A DNA stretch of 64,000 nucleotides from Amycolatopsis sp. GM8 (GCF_021653975.1 NZ_JAJKFK010000003.1:868001-932000), one strand, 5' to 3'. Positions 15,198-22,599 are shown, numbered from the stretch's first letter. The notes: a model not told the origin generated them from the sequence alone. A program made the numbers and translations.

Positions 15198-16310
15198 TCC
15201 AGGCAGGATCAGGCCCTGTAGGCGGCGCAGGTGCCGGTCTGACTTGATCTGCATGCCGAGGCGGCGTGCTTCGCGCGAGTAGCGCAGGGCGCCGTCTCTG
15301 TCGTCTGCGGCGGCGTGCGCGTATGCGAGGTCGACGAGCATGCCGACCTTCGCTCGGACGAACGCGGCAGGCAGGCGTGGTAACGCGTCCGCGAGTTGCT
15401 GGATGGCGTCCGGATCGCCGAGCCGAGCGAGCGCGTTGCCGCGCCAGCGGTCGAGGTGGGAATCGCCCAGGAACAGGAACGGCAGCGCAGGGTCGACGGG
15501 ATCGGTTGGCAAGCCGTCCATCGCATCGTCGAAGGCACGCAGCGCGTAGTCGCGCTGGCCGACGACGGCCAAACCTTCGCCGTAAGCGGCGGCCAGCCAG
15601 GCTTGCAGCAGCGCCGGCACGGCCCCCTGGCCGATGGAGCGGGCGTGCGTGAGCTGTTCGGCGGCTTGGGCGCTCTCGCCGAGATCCACCAGCACAAACG
15701 CTTGCTCGGCCGTCGCGTGGGCGAGTGCGGGCGTGTCGTCGGCTTCGCGGGCGGCGGATTTCGCGCGTTCGTAGTGGTTCCAGGCTTGGACGATGGCGTT
15801 GCGGTCGAGCGAGATCCATCCGGCGAGAGTGGACGCTTCGGTGAGCACCCGCGAGAGCGCGGCGCGGTGTTCGTGGACCGTGCTGTAGCCGAGCAACTGT
15901 TCGAGTTGCCTGATCAGGCTACGGAGTTGGTCGAGCAGGATGACGCCGCCGTACTTGCGGTCGACGTGGCGGGCGTCGTCGACCTGCTTGCGGAAGCGGT
16001 CGATCGTCTCGGCGTCTACGCTGCGGGCGACGGCGAGCCGTGCACGCAGCTCCGCGGCATCGTCGTCTTCAAGTTCGGGTGGGAAGCCGAGTTCCTCGTT
16101 GGTCCGGCCGTAGATGTCGCGGAAGAGCTTCTGGTACGGCTCGCTGACGGCCGAGTGCCCGTTCTCCCATTCGGAGAGTTTCGTCTTCAGGCTCACCGGC
16201 GACATGACCGGAACGTTCAGTTGCTCGGCTCGCACAATCAGCTGCCGGATGACGTCCGCGGCCTTGTAGCCGCGGAGTTTCCGGGTCGTCTGGAGCTTTG
16301 TCGCGGCCAT
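15183..16310 (-). CDS. XRE-type regulator with TPR-like repeats
   Basis: The 375-residue protein has an N-terminal helix-turn-helix region (about 1-75, with SLKTKLSEWENGHSAV) followed by a long helical repeat domain. The TPR-like helices include HATAEQAFVLVDLGESAQAAEQL, LLQAWLAAAYGEGLAVVGQ and LDRWRGNALARLGDPDAIQQL. It is a paralogue of the protein at 23205-24383, sharing these blocks in the same order. Such proteins are ligand-responsive regulators in actinobacteria. CGGTTAAT repeats immediately upstream (16324-16378) may be its operator. It ends over the NUDIX gene, a pairing that suggests joint control of transfer immunity. Confidence 0.85.
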   Translation of the reverse strand: MAATKLQTTRKLRGYKAADVIRQLIVRAEQLNVPVMSPVSLKTKLSEWENGHSAVSEPYQKLFRDIYGRTNEELGFPPELEDDDAAELRARLAVARSVDAETIDRFRKQVDDARHVDRKYGGVILLDQLRSLIRQLEQLLGYSTVHEHRAALSRVLTEASTLAGWISLDRNAIVQAWNHYERAKSAAREADDTPALAHATAEQAFVLVDLGESAQAAEQLTHARSIGQGAVPALLQAWLAAAYGEGLAVVGQRDYALRAFDDAMDGLPTDPVDPALPFLFLGDSHLDRWRGNALARLGDPDAIQQLADALPRLPAAFVRAKVGMLVDLAYAHAAADDRDGALRYSREARRLGMQIKSDRHLRRLQGLILPGSALP

Positions 16311-16323
16311 CAGATGGGCTCTG

Positions 16324-16378
16324 AATAACCGTGCTGAGCTGGGCGGTTAATTGCGGTTAATAGCCACTGCGTTAACCC
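16324..16378. promoter_or_regulatory. Cluster of CGGTTAAT-type repeats upstream of the XRE/TPR gene
   Basis: GCGGTTAAT occurs twice in tandem, 10 bp apart (16343-16351 and 16353-16361). Related copies in the opposite orientation are AATAACCG (16324-16331) and GTTAACCCG (16371-16379). The cluster lies 14-68 bp ahead of the XRE/TPR start at 16310, so it is a likely autoregulatory operator; an iteron-like role is less likely with only four copies. Confidence 0.5.
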
Positions 16379-16466
16379 GAGCCACCTGCGGAAACGCGTT
16401 GCGCTGCCGTTTCCTTGAGTCATGAACGGAAACGGAATCGAGCACCCCCAAACGACCATCCGGCGG

Positions 16467-16856
16467 CTATCCCCCGGTGGGCCGGCCGCTCGCGCGAACC
16501 AGCGTCGCGAGCCTCTCGCTGATCGTGTCGAGGCGGTCGGTGATCTCGCTCAGGCGATCTTCGATGACGCCGAGTCGGGCGTTGATCTGGTCGATCGGTT
16601 CGTCGCCGGTTTCGCCTGGCGCAAGGGGTTTACGTCCATGCAGCACCGCGGCGAGATGTCCCCGATGCCAGCCGAGCGCGAGCGACAGCGCTTCGAGTGT
16701 GCGCGCACTGCGCTGCCGTTCGACGGTGTGGTGCTGGATTTCCCGCACGATGGCCTGCGAGACGTGGGAGTGTTCGGCGAGCTCTCGCTGCTTCCATCCG
16801 AGCTCGGCTACGCGCTCGTTGATGGCCTTCGAGACCGCCGCCCAATTCTCCGTCAC
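16467..16856 (-). CDS. Small XRE-family regulator with C-terminal coiled coil
   Basis: The 129-residue protein starts at GTG 16856 with GGAGG five bases upstream. The N-terminal helix-turn-helix reads KQRELAEHSHVSQAIVREIQ, a canonical XRE motif. The C-terminus (about 90-122) has heptad-like repeats (INARLGVIEDRLSEITDRLDTISERL) predicting a coiled coil for oligomerisation. It is divergent from the excisionase gene and probably controls it, as lysogeny-type switches of these elements do. Palindromes in the intergenic region are candidate operators. Confidence 0.85.
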   Translation of the reverse strand: MTENWAAVSKAINERVAELGWKQRELAEHSHVSQAIVREIQHHTVERQRSARTLEALSLALGWHRGHLAAVLHGRKPLAPGETGDEPIDQINARLGVIEDRLSEITDRLDTISERLATLVRASGRPTGG

Positions 16857-16886
16857 CTATTCCTCCGTGCTCCGCCTAGGAGCCGA

Positions 16887-16977
16887 GATTAGCGCCTAAT
16901 CGCTTTCCGCGGCGTAGCTGGCACGCAGCGTCGCGCATTCGGGCCTTTCATGTGCCAATTCGAGCTGATATCGGCTC
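16887..16977. promoter_or_regulatory. Divergent promoter region with two palindromes (XRE / excisionase)
   Basis: GATTAGCGCCTAATC at 16887-16901 is a perfect 6-bp inverted repeat with a 3-bp spacer, 31 bp ahead of the XRE start. GAGCTGATATCGGCTC at 16962-16977 is a near-perfect 16-bp palindrome 45 bp ahead of the excisionase ATG. The two differ, so two regulators may act here. Confidence 0.5.
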
Positions 16978-17021
16978 ATTTATCCGCTGAAATAGGCTTA
17001 TCGATTCAAAGGAATTCTCCG

Positions 17022-17300
17022 ATGGGTACCGCTATGCCCAACGCCGGACGACCGGCGTTCTACACAGTTAAGGAAGCCGCGCGCATCTTGCGCGTGGACG
17101 CCGCCACCCTCTACCGAGCGATCCGCGACGACGCATTCCCCGCTGTCCGCGTCCGCACCCGATACGTCATCCCGGCCGCCGCCCTCGACAAGCTGATCAG
17201 CGAGGCCGCCGAGTCCGGCGGTTGCGTGGACGTCGCACGGCTGGCCGCCGAACGGCGCACCGCCCGCGAGATCGAGCGCATGAACGGGGGTGCGTCATGA
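17022..17300 (+). CDS. Excisionase (MerR-like helix-turn-helix)
   Basis: The 92-residue protein has the excisionase/HTH_17 pattern FYTVKEAARILRVDAATLYRAIRDDAFPAVRVRTRYVIPAAALDKLI, positions about 16-60 (only key blocks listed: TVKEAARILRVD, TLYRAI, RYVIP). The ATG at 17022 follows AAAGGA at 17008-17013. It should bend the attachment DNA and direct the integrase toward excision. It overlaps the WhiB gene by ATGA and heads the transfer operon 17022-20760, so excision and transfer would be switched on together. Confidence 0.85.
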   Translation: MGTAMPNAGRPAFYTVKEAARILRVDAATLYRAIRDDAFPAVRVRTRYVIPAAALDKLISEAAESGGCVDVARLAAERRTAREIERMNGGAS

Positions 17301-17632
17301 CCCCCGACGACTACGCCGAGATCGCGAAACGGCTCGACCGCCTGGCGCGGGTGCCCGACGAGGTGCTAGCCGAGGTGGTCACCCGCGAGGGCCTGTGCTT
17401 TTGGATGTTCGACCGCGACGAGATGCCGGACTTGTCCGGTAAGGACGCGCCGGACCGGGAGTTGGCGTCCTGGATGTGCGCGGGTTGCCCTGTGATCGAC
17501 GAGTGCCTGGAGCTGGAGCTGCGCACGGCAGGTGACCACACCGTCGGCGTGTGGGGTGCGCTGGCCGAAACCGACCGCCGCGCCGTTCACCGGTTGTGGC
17601 GCTGGCGCCGGGACCGAGGGGGTGCGCGGTGA
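17297..17632 (+). CDS. WhiB-like iron-sulfur protein
   Basis: The 111-residue protein has the four cluster-binding cysteines at 34, 61, 64 and 70 (CFW, CAGCPVIDEC) and the GVWGALAE turn, followed by a basic C-terminal tail. These are the WhiB family determinants; the proteins bind a 4Fe-4S cluster and act with the primary sigma factor region 4. It is embedded in the transfer operon with ATGA and GTGA overlaps on its two sides, so it may link excision or transfer to redox or developmental state. Confidence 0.92.
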   Translation: MTPDDYAEIAKRLDRLARVPDEVLAEVVTREGLCFWMFDRDEMPDLSGKDAPDRELASWMCAGCPVIDECLELELRTAGDHTVGVWGALAETDRRAVHRLWRWRRDRGGAR

Positions 17633-17943
17633 ACGTGACGCCTACGGAAATCGCGATCGGTGTCGGCGGGCTGCTGGCACTGGTGGTCGTGTGGCGGTCC
17701 GGCGCGCGCCGAGCCCGCCGCGCGGCCGAGACCGCTCGGACAGGTGTGCGGGCGGTGTCGCTGGCCGGCCGGGTACTGCTGACGGCCGCGAGCATGGTCG
17801 GCGTTCAGTGGCTCGTCGTCACGCACACGTCCGACCTGACGCTGCGGCTTGGCGTGCTCGCACTTCCCGACCTGATCGCCGCGTACGTCCTGACAAAGGC
17901 GCTGACCGTAACCGATCTGGATACCACGAGGAGGCGGCGATGA
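17629..17943 (+). CDS. Small membrane protein of the transfer operon
   Basis: The 104-residue protein starts at GTG 17629 overlapping the WhiB stop (GTGA). It has an N-terminal hydrophobic helix (IGVGGLLALVVVW), an Arg/Ala-rich basic stretch, and two more hydrophobic segments (VSLAGRVLLTAASMVGVQWLVV and the Leu-rich LRLGVLALPDLIAAYVL region, each under about 25 residues). I recognise no named family, but its place before a SpdB-like protein and the translocase suggests an accessory Spd-type role in spreading along mycelium. Confidence 0.75.
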   Translation: MNVTPTEIAIGVGGLLALVVVWRSGARRARRAAETARTGVRAVSLAGRVLLTAASMVGVQWLVVTHTSDLTLRLGVLALPDLIAAYVLTKALTVTDLDTTRRRR

Positions 17944-18641
17944 CCTCACGTGCGCAACAGTTGGTCGAAGAGGCTACCGAGGCTGCCGAGGTTCGTCGGC
18001 ATCGCACGCGTCCGGACGTGGCTGCGCTGCAGGTCGAACGTGTCCGGACACAGGTGGATCGGTTGTGCTGGACGGGAATTGGACTCGGGTTGGCGTTCAC
18101 GATGGCCAATGTGCAGCATTTCGCCGCAGCGGACTCGGCACCCAGGTCGCTGCCATGGTTGACAGCGTGGCTGCTCGATCCAACCGTTTCCCTTGTCCTG
18201 CTTGCCGTTCTCCGCGCCGAGCAAGTGACCGCGCGATATCGGGTCCGAACGGGACGGTGGGTCCGATGTGCGAAGTGGCTGACCATCGCGGCGACGTATG
18301 TCATGAACACATGGTCCTCCTACGCGGCTGGGTCGCTCGCGGGCGTGGTCCTGCATTCAGTGCCACCGTTGGTCGTGTTCGCGGCAGCCGAGGCGATCAC
18401 CGATCTGCGGGACAAGCTCACCGAAGCCGCGATCATGGCGTCATCCGAGCCCACCGTTCATGAACGACGCAATCCGAAGCGACGCAAGCCGTTCGAGGAC
18501 TACCTCGCCGAGGCACGGGCGGCGTGGACGCCGGGCGTGAAGATCACACCGGCCTGGGTGCGCCAAGTGACCTCATGCTCCCGCGGCCTCTCCTCCCGCC
18601 TTGCGGCCGAACTCAAGGAGAGCGTTCATGAACGCGACTGA
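17940..18641 (+). CDS. SpdB-like / DUF2637-type membrane protein
   Basis: The 233-residue protein has an N-terminal helical, charged segment (about 1-40), then roughly four membrane helices (LCWTGIGLGLAFTMANV, LLDPTVSLVLLAVL, WLTIAATYVMNTW, VVLHSVPPLVVFAAAEAI). The basic cytoplasmic tail ends in a possible helix-turn-helix. This layout matches DUF2637/Spd proteins encoded before TraB-type translocases in actinomycete elements. The start overlaps the preceding stop (ATGA) and its end overlaps the translocase start by 14 bp. Spd proteins help spread element DNA between hyphal compartments. Confidence 0.8.
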   Translation: MTSRAQQLVEEATEAAEVRRHRTRPDVAALQVERVRTQVDRLCWTGIGLGLAFTMANVQHFAAADSAPRSLPWLTAWLLDPTVSLVLLAVLRAEQVTARYRVRTGRWVRCAKWLTIAATYVMNTWSSYAAGSLAGVVLHSVPPLVVFAAAEAITDLRDKLTEAAIMASSEPTVHERRNPKRRKPFEDYLAEARAAWTPGVKITPAWVRQVTSCSRGLSSRLAAELKESVHERD

Positions 18642-20760
18642 ACGAGCGGTCGAAAAGGCCGAGCCCGTCTACGACGCGGAACTCGTCGACGACACCCTGC
18701 CTCAGCCGCAACGCCGCACGCAATGGCAGCGGCTCGTCCGGCGCTGGCAACGTTCACCCCGAGTGCCCCCGGTGTTGCAAGACAAGGCTCAGGCGCGGCA
18801 AGCTGCGAAAGATCTGGTCGTTGCCACACTGAAGCTGCCGTGGCGCTACCTGGGTGCCGTCGTGCGAGGTTTGGTGGTCGCGGCGCGAGGTTGGCGGCGC
18901 TGGGTCACCGTGCGGGACTACCGGGACGCCGCCGAGCAGCAGGAGAAGCTCGCGGACAAGTTCGTCGAAATCCGCGAACTTACGCTGTTCCGTTGGCGCG
19001 TAACGGTTGCACTCGCAGCAGCCGCGCTCGTGGCAGGAGTGGTCCTGGTTGTCTTGTGGGGCTACCGTCCACTCTGGATCGCGGCCGGAGCCCTATCGAT
19101 GGCACTCGCGATCCTCGGTCGACGCAAGGATGGCAGCCCCGGACGCAAGCCGACGCTCGCCGGACCGCGGACCCTCACCTGGACGATGGACCCACAGGTG
19201 CTCGTGGACGCCTTCCGAGACGCGAAACTCATCGGCAAGGACGAAACGCTGCGGCTAGTCGAACGCGCAACCCGCGTCGGCGACGGATGGGCCGTCACCG
19301 TCGACCTGCCCGCGACCCGCAAAGCAGCCGACGTCGTCAAGAACCGCGAGGCACTGGCGTCGGCGCTCGCGGTCGACGAGGTCCAGTTGATCGTCGAGCG
19401 GGTACGTGGCAATGGTGGGCACGCGGGACGAGTGGCCCTGTGGGTCGCCGACGAAGACCCGTACGCCGCGCCTCCCCTGCCGACACCGTTGCTCGGCGTC
19501 GAGCGGTGGGACGCCTGGCAGCCGGTCCCGTTTGGACGGGACGCGCGGAATCGCCGGATCGACCTGCCACTGGTGTGGACCTCACTCCTCGTCGGGGCGA
19601 TTCCTCGCCAGGGCAAGACATTCGCCGCTCGGCTGGCCGCCGCCGGATTGATCCTCGACGCCTGGACACGGCTCTACGTTGCCGATTTCAAGGCCGGAAA
19701 GGACTGGGACGCGGCCGGACAGGTCGCCTACCGGTTCATGTCCGGCGACGAACCGGAACACGTCCTGGCGCTCAAAGACTGGCTGGTCGAACTCGTCGGC
19801 GAGGTACAGGGCCGGTACCGGCGCATGCGCGATCTCGACGACATCGTGTGCCCGGAATCCAAGATCACGCCTGCGATCTCCCGGAATACGAGCCTGAACA
19901 TGCCCATCACGGCGATCTTCATCGACGAAGTCCAAGTACCGCTCGAAGACCGAACACCTGTTGAAGTACAAGGAAAGAAGCTCACTGCGGGCGAGTACAT
20001 CGGCGAGTTGCTCACGTGGCTGGCGAAGAAAGGACCAGCCGCCGGCATCGTGCTCGTGCTGGCCACCCAACGCCCCGACTCGAAAACCATCCCGTCCGGG
20101 CTGCGGGCCGTGCTCGGGTCACGGTTCGCACTGCGGGTGATGGACTGGCGAGACAGCAACATCGTGCTCGGCGAGCAGATGAACACCAGGGGTTACGACA
20201 GCAGCCGCCTTTTGCCGTCCCACAAGGGTGTCGGCATCCTCCGGCCGGACGGCGACACGGCAGCGGGCGGCGACTCGCTGGCGATGATGGTCCGGACCTA
20301 CTACATGACCAATGAAGACTGGCGGACAATCTGCGAGCAAGGCCGAGTGCTCCGCGAGGCTGCCGGGACGCTCTCCGGACATGCGGCCGGACAGGCACCC
20401 GAGCCGCTGCTCGATCACGCTGCCGCTGCAAGAGTGCTCGGCGCTACCGCCCTTCCCCGGGAACCGGTTGAGCCGTTGCCGGAGCCACTCGCGTCCGTTG
20501 TGGACTACCTCGGCGACGACCTCGACGAGCGCGAGTTCGTCCCAACAGCCGAGCTGACCGAGGCGCTCCGGGTCGAGCCGACCGCGTTCGGTCGGCAGAT
20601 GGGTGACCTCGGCTGCCGCCCCGACCGGCAACGAGTCGCCGGCGACGACGGAACAGTCCGGCAGGTACGTGGCTACGCCACTGCCGATCTGCGGGCGGCC
20701 GTCGACGCCTGGAACGACGGCAACCGACCTGACACCAAGGCGGAGTCCGGCGGCCCGTAA
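18628..20760 (+). CDS. FtsK/SpoIIIE-type DNA translocase (TraB/TraSA-like)
   Basis: The 710-residue protein starts at ATG 18628 behind AAGGAG. Two membrane helices lie near residues 122-165. The motor domain has Walker A at about 323-331 (GAIPRQGKT) and Walker B near 440 (AIFIDEVQ), then the sensor-type VLATQRPDSKTIPSGLRAVLG region. The C-terminal 70 residues form a winged helix (FVPTAELTEALRVEPTAFG) like the domain that reads the clt locus in TraB proteins. It should form a hexameric pump that moves double-stranded element DNA to a recipient. It is the last gene of the 17022-20760 operon; repeats just downstream are the candidate clt. Confidence 0.93.
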   Translation: MNATERAVEKAEPVYDAELVDDTLPQPQRRTQWQRLVRRWQRSPRVPPVLQDKAQARQAAKDLVVATLKLPWRYLGAVVRGLVVAARGWRRWVTVRDYRDAAEQQEKLADKFVEIRELTLFRWRVTVALAAAALVAGVVLVVLWGYRPLWIAAGALSMALAILGRRKDGSPGRKPTLAGPRTLTWTMDPQVLVDAFRDAKLIGKDETLRLVERATRVGDGWAVTVDLPATRKAADVVKNREALASALAVDEVQLIVERVRGNGGHAGRVALWVADEDPYAAPPLPTPLLGVERWDAWQPVPFGRDARNRRIDLPLVWTSLLVGAIPRQGKTFAARLAAAGLILDAWTRLYVADFKAGKDWDAAGQVAYRFMSGDEPEHVLALKDWLVELVGEVQGRYRRMRDLDDIVCPESKITPAISRNTSLNMPITAIFIDEVQVPLEDRTPVEVQGKKLTAGEYIGELLTWLAKKGPAAGIVLVLATQRPDSKTIPSGLRAVLGSRFALRVMDWRDSNIVLGEQMNTRGYDSSRLLPSHKGVGILRPDGDTAAGGDSLAMMVRTYYMTNEDWRTICEQGRVLREAAGTLSGHAAGQAPEPLLDHAAAARVLGATALPREPVEPLPEPLASVVDYLGDDLDEREFVPTAELTEALRVEPTAFGRQMGDLGCRPDRQRVAGDDGTVRQVRGYATADLRAAVDAWNDGNRPDTKAESGGP

Positions 20761-20883
20761 CCCGTCACACCCGGCACAATGGCCCGTCACGCCGTCACAT
20801 CTAGCGTGACGGGCTGCTGTGTGCTTTCACCTGCAGAAACAAGGCTGGTGACAGGTGTGACGAGTACGGCCTTGGCCCGTCAC
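20761..20883. repeat. Candidate clt (transfer) locus: seven GTCAC/GTGAC repeats
   Basis: GTCAC occurs at 20764, 20786, 20794 and 20879, and its complement GTGAC at 20806, 20848 and 20857, seven copies within 120 bp. The longer form CCCGTCAC is present at 20761, 20783 and 20876. CCCGTCACGC (20783-20792) and GCGTGACGGG (20804-20813) form a perfect 10-bp inverted repeat. In related elements the clt bound by TraB consists of short repeats next to the translocase gene, so this non-coding stretch is the best candidate. Confidence 0.55.
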
Positions 20884-20887
20884 GAGG

Positions 20888-20920
20888 CTCTTGGACAGCC
20901 CCCGGACGGCCTTCCAAGAG
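20888..20920 (+). terminator. Hairpin downstream of the translocase operon
   Basis: CTCTTGGA (20888-20895) pairs with TCCAAGAG (20913-20920), with further G/C pairing possible inside the 17-nt loop. TCATTTT follows. It is a plausible Rho-independent terminator for the transfer operon. Confidence 0.55.
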
Positions 20921-21068
20921 TCATTTTCGGTGCGGGCGCGGTTGGTCGCGGTCCCGAATGACGGGGCGCGGCGAGACGCCACCGCCAAGGAGCTCGCGAA
21001 TGAGGATTGGGCACGATCAGGGGGTCAGCTCGTCGACCATTCGGAATGACCACAACGGGCTGACCGTC

Positions 21069-21108
21069 GGTGCTTCCGGCTCCTCCTCGTGGAGGGGCCG
21101 GAAGCACC
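21069..21108. terminator. Strong hairpin at the end of the GntR operon
   Basis: GGTGCTTCCGGC (21069-21080) pairs perfectly with GCCGGAAGCACC (21097-21108), and TCCTCC pairs with GGAGG inside, giving an almost complete 40-nt stem-loop. It starts 2 bp after the stop of the minus-strand GntR gene at 21111. It is a likely terminator for the leftward operon 23015-21111 and could act in both directions. Confidence 0.75.
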
Positions 21109-21110
21109 TG

Positions 21111-21341
21111 TCAGCGTTGCATGACGAACGTGCCCTTGACCGGAACTGTCTCGACGAGGCCGCGCCGCCGAAGATCGGCCATCGCGCGGCGGACGGTGAA
21201 CACCGAGACGCCATAAGCCACGGCCAGGTCACGTTCAGGTAGTAGGCGGGTGCCCGGCGGGAGGTCGCCGGACTCGATGCGCCCGCCGATGTGATCGGCG
21301 ACCTGCCGGTAGACGTAGACCGGGCTCGAATTTCGTAGCAT
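21111..21341 (-). CDS. Short GntR-family regulator (DNA-binding domain only), copy 1
   Basis: The 76-residue protein is just a GntR winged helix: VYRQVADHIGGRIESG, PPGTRLLPERDLAVAYGVS, TVRRAMADLRRRGLVETV and a final KGTFV wing. No effector domain follows. KorSA of pSAM2 is a GntR repressor of transfer functions, and this is a candidate equivalent. Its ATG lies inside the upstream small-protein gene, which runs on in another frame for 107 bp. It is related to the GntR gene at 21980-22258. Confidence 0.85.
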   Translation of the reverse strand: MLRNSSPVYVYRQVADHIGGRIESGDLPPGTRLLPERDLAVAYGVSVFTVRRAMADLRRRGLVETVPVKGTFVMQR

Positions 21342-21642
21342 TGTCGACGATCGTGGCCCGGACGCCCTGCAACTGGTCCAGTTGGATGTCGACGATCGGG
21401 CGCAGCGTAGGCGTGGCGTCCGGTGTACCTCCCACAACCAGGGTCTCCGCAGTCACGACAGCGGCTTTCGGGTCAGCTCGGCGCACACCGTTGGCGGCGA
21501 GGATTTTCTCGCCGAGCGAGAGCAGATGGCAGCCCAACCACAACAAATCTGTTGTGGCTTCCTGTCCGGCGTCTTGCTGGTTCGCGAGAGGAATGGTGAG
21601 GCTGTCGATCACGGCGTCAAGGTGCTCCAGTTCCAGTGTCAT
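21235..21642 (-). CDS. Small helical protein of a duplicated cassette, copy 1
   Basis: The 135-residue protein starts at ATG 21642 with AGGAG upstream. The first 100 residues are helical and acidic; the pattern LANQQDAGQEATTDLLWLG, then LLSLGEKIL, matches the neighbouring protein at 21645-21977, so the two are paralogues. The last 35 residues are Arg/Pro-rich because the frame continues over the GntR gene; they may be dispensable. No known domain was recognised. It probably works with the GntR regulator it overlaps. Confidence 0.65.
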   Translation of the reverse strand: MTLELEHLDAVIDSLTIPLANQQDAGQEATTDLLWLGCHLLSLGEKILAANGVRRADPKAAVVTAETLVVGGTPDATPTLRPIVDIQLDQLQGVRATIVDNATKFEPGLRLPAGRRSHRRAHRVRRPPAGHPPTT

Positions 21643-21644
21643 GG

Positions 21645-21977
21645 CTACGACTCCTGTTGGGCGCGTTCAACCGTGACGCTGATGCCGCCAAAGCGCAGGA
21701 CGCGGACCCTGCGCTGAAGGTCTGCTGAGAATTCCGGTGAATCGGCCAGCCGGTCACGCAAGCTGGCCCTGACAGCCAGAACAGACGCCTCCACCTCCGC
21801 AAGGTCCAGTTCCGGGACTTCGCCGAGCACAGTCAGGCCCATCTCCAGCAACTGACGGCCCATGCGGGCGAACTCGTTGATGGCGACCTGACCGTCGTCC
21901 TTGCGCTGGGCCAGCGCGTAATGGCGCTTGTCCACGGCCTTGGCCAGGTGACGTAGCTGTTTGGGTAGTTCTTGCAT
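21645..21977 (-). CDS. Small helical protein of a duplicated cassette, copy 2
   Basis: The 110-residue protein is predicted all-helical in its first 80 residues (LRHLAKAVDKRHYALAQRK, DDGQVAINEFARMGRQLLEM), with a short beta tail (RVRVLRFGGISVTVE). It shares the LAxxxDxGQxA...G..LL..G pattern with the next gene downstream. It starts 2 bp after the GntR copy 2 stop and ends 2 bp before the copy 1 partner, so all are one operon. Function unknown. Confidence 0.7.
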   Translation of the reverse strand: MQELPKQLRHLAKAVDKRHYALAQRKDDGQVAINEFARMGRQLLEMGLTVLGEVPELDLAEVEASVLAVRASLRDRLADSPEFSADLQRRVRVLRFGGISVTVERAQQES

Positions 21978-21979
21978 GG

Positions 21980-22258
21980 TCAGATCTCGTTCTGTGCTCG
22001 GCTGGGTTCTGGATTCGGCCTGCGGGGCGCGATGTAGGTGCCCTTGGAGCGGATGGTCACGACGAGCCCACGACGCCGCAGCAACCGCGTGGCCTGTCGG
22101 CCGGTGCCGAGGGACACGCCGTACTCCTGGGCCAACTGACGTTCGGACGGCAAGGGCGTATTCGGCGCCAGCTCACCGGATACGATTCGCCCAGCCAGAT
22201 GCTCCGCCATGATTTCGTAGACATAGCCGGGTAAATCGTCCAGTTGGTACTTAGACAT
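21980..22258 (-). CDS. Short GntR-family regulator (DNA-binding domain only), copy 2
   Basis: The 92-residue protein contains only a GntR winged helix: VYEIMAEHLAGRIVSG, PSERQLAQEYGVSLGT, RQATRLLRRRGLVVT and KGTYIAP. A polar 15-residue tail follows. The ATG at 22258 has AGGAAG upstream. It resembles copy 1 at 21111-21341 and may respond to or compete for the same operator. Like copy 1, its start lies within the preceding gene, here overlapped by 202 bp in a different frame. Confidence 0.85.
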   Translation of the reverse strand: MSKYQLDDLPGYVYEIMAEHLAGRIVSGELAPNTPLPSERQLAQEYGVSLGTGRQATRLLRRRGLVVTIRSKGTYIAPRRPNPEPSRAQNEI

Positions 22259-22599
22259 GGCTGCTCAGTCTTCCTCGGTGGATCGTGGTCGGACTGCACG
22301 AGATCGAATCGGCGGACGTAACGCCGCGCCCGTATCGGTGCGATGCGTGGCCTCCGCTCGTCCGGATCGCGGCTCGGCCAGACCCAACCGTTCGGAAGCC
22401 TCGGCTCTCGCGTGCGCACGCGGTCGGTTCGCTCGGCTTCGGCCGCTCGCTCCCACTCGACCCGCGCGACCAACTGCGCTACCGAAACTCGCGGCTGGCT
22501 GGACCGCCGACGCTGCATGCGCCGGTGGACGAACAACAACACGGCGGCGAGCACGAACGGTCCGAAGTAGATGACCGCGATGAGCGCGACTCGGGTCAT
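22057..22599 (-). CDS. Single-span membrane protein overlapping the GntR gene
   Basis: The frame encodes 180 residues. The first 30 form one clear transmembrane helix (VALIAVIYFGPFVLAAVLLF), followed by a basic cytoplasmic region with a coiled-coil-like segment (VAQLVARVEWERAAEAERTDRV). Codon third positions are GC-rich through about residue 115, supporting real coding; the rest runs out of frame over GntR copy 2 and looks like unselected tail. The start shares one base with the upstream stop (TAATG). Function unknown; it may anchor a regulator at the membrane. Confidence 0.6.
   Translation of the reverse strand: MTRVALIAVIYFGPFVLAAVLLFVHRRMQRRRSSQPRVSVAQLVARVEWERAAEAERTDRVRTREPRLPNGWVWPSRDPDERRPRIAPIRARRYVRRFDLVQSDHDPPRKTEQPCLSTNWTIYPAMSTKSWRSIWLGESYPVSWRRIRPCRPNVSWPRSTACPSAPADRPRGCCGVVGSS

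Noticed and set aside
16343..16361. Iteron-type replication origin
   Set aside because: Only two tandem copies and two weak inverted ones, directly before a regulator gene and far from any Rep-like gene; an operator is more likely.
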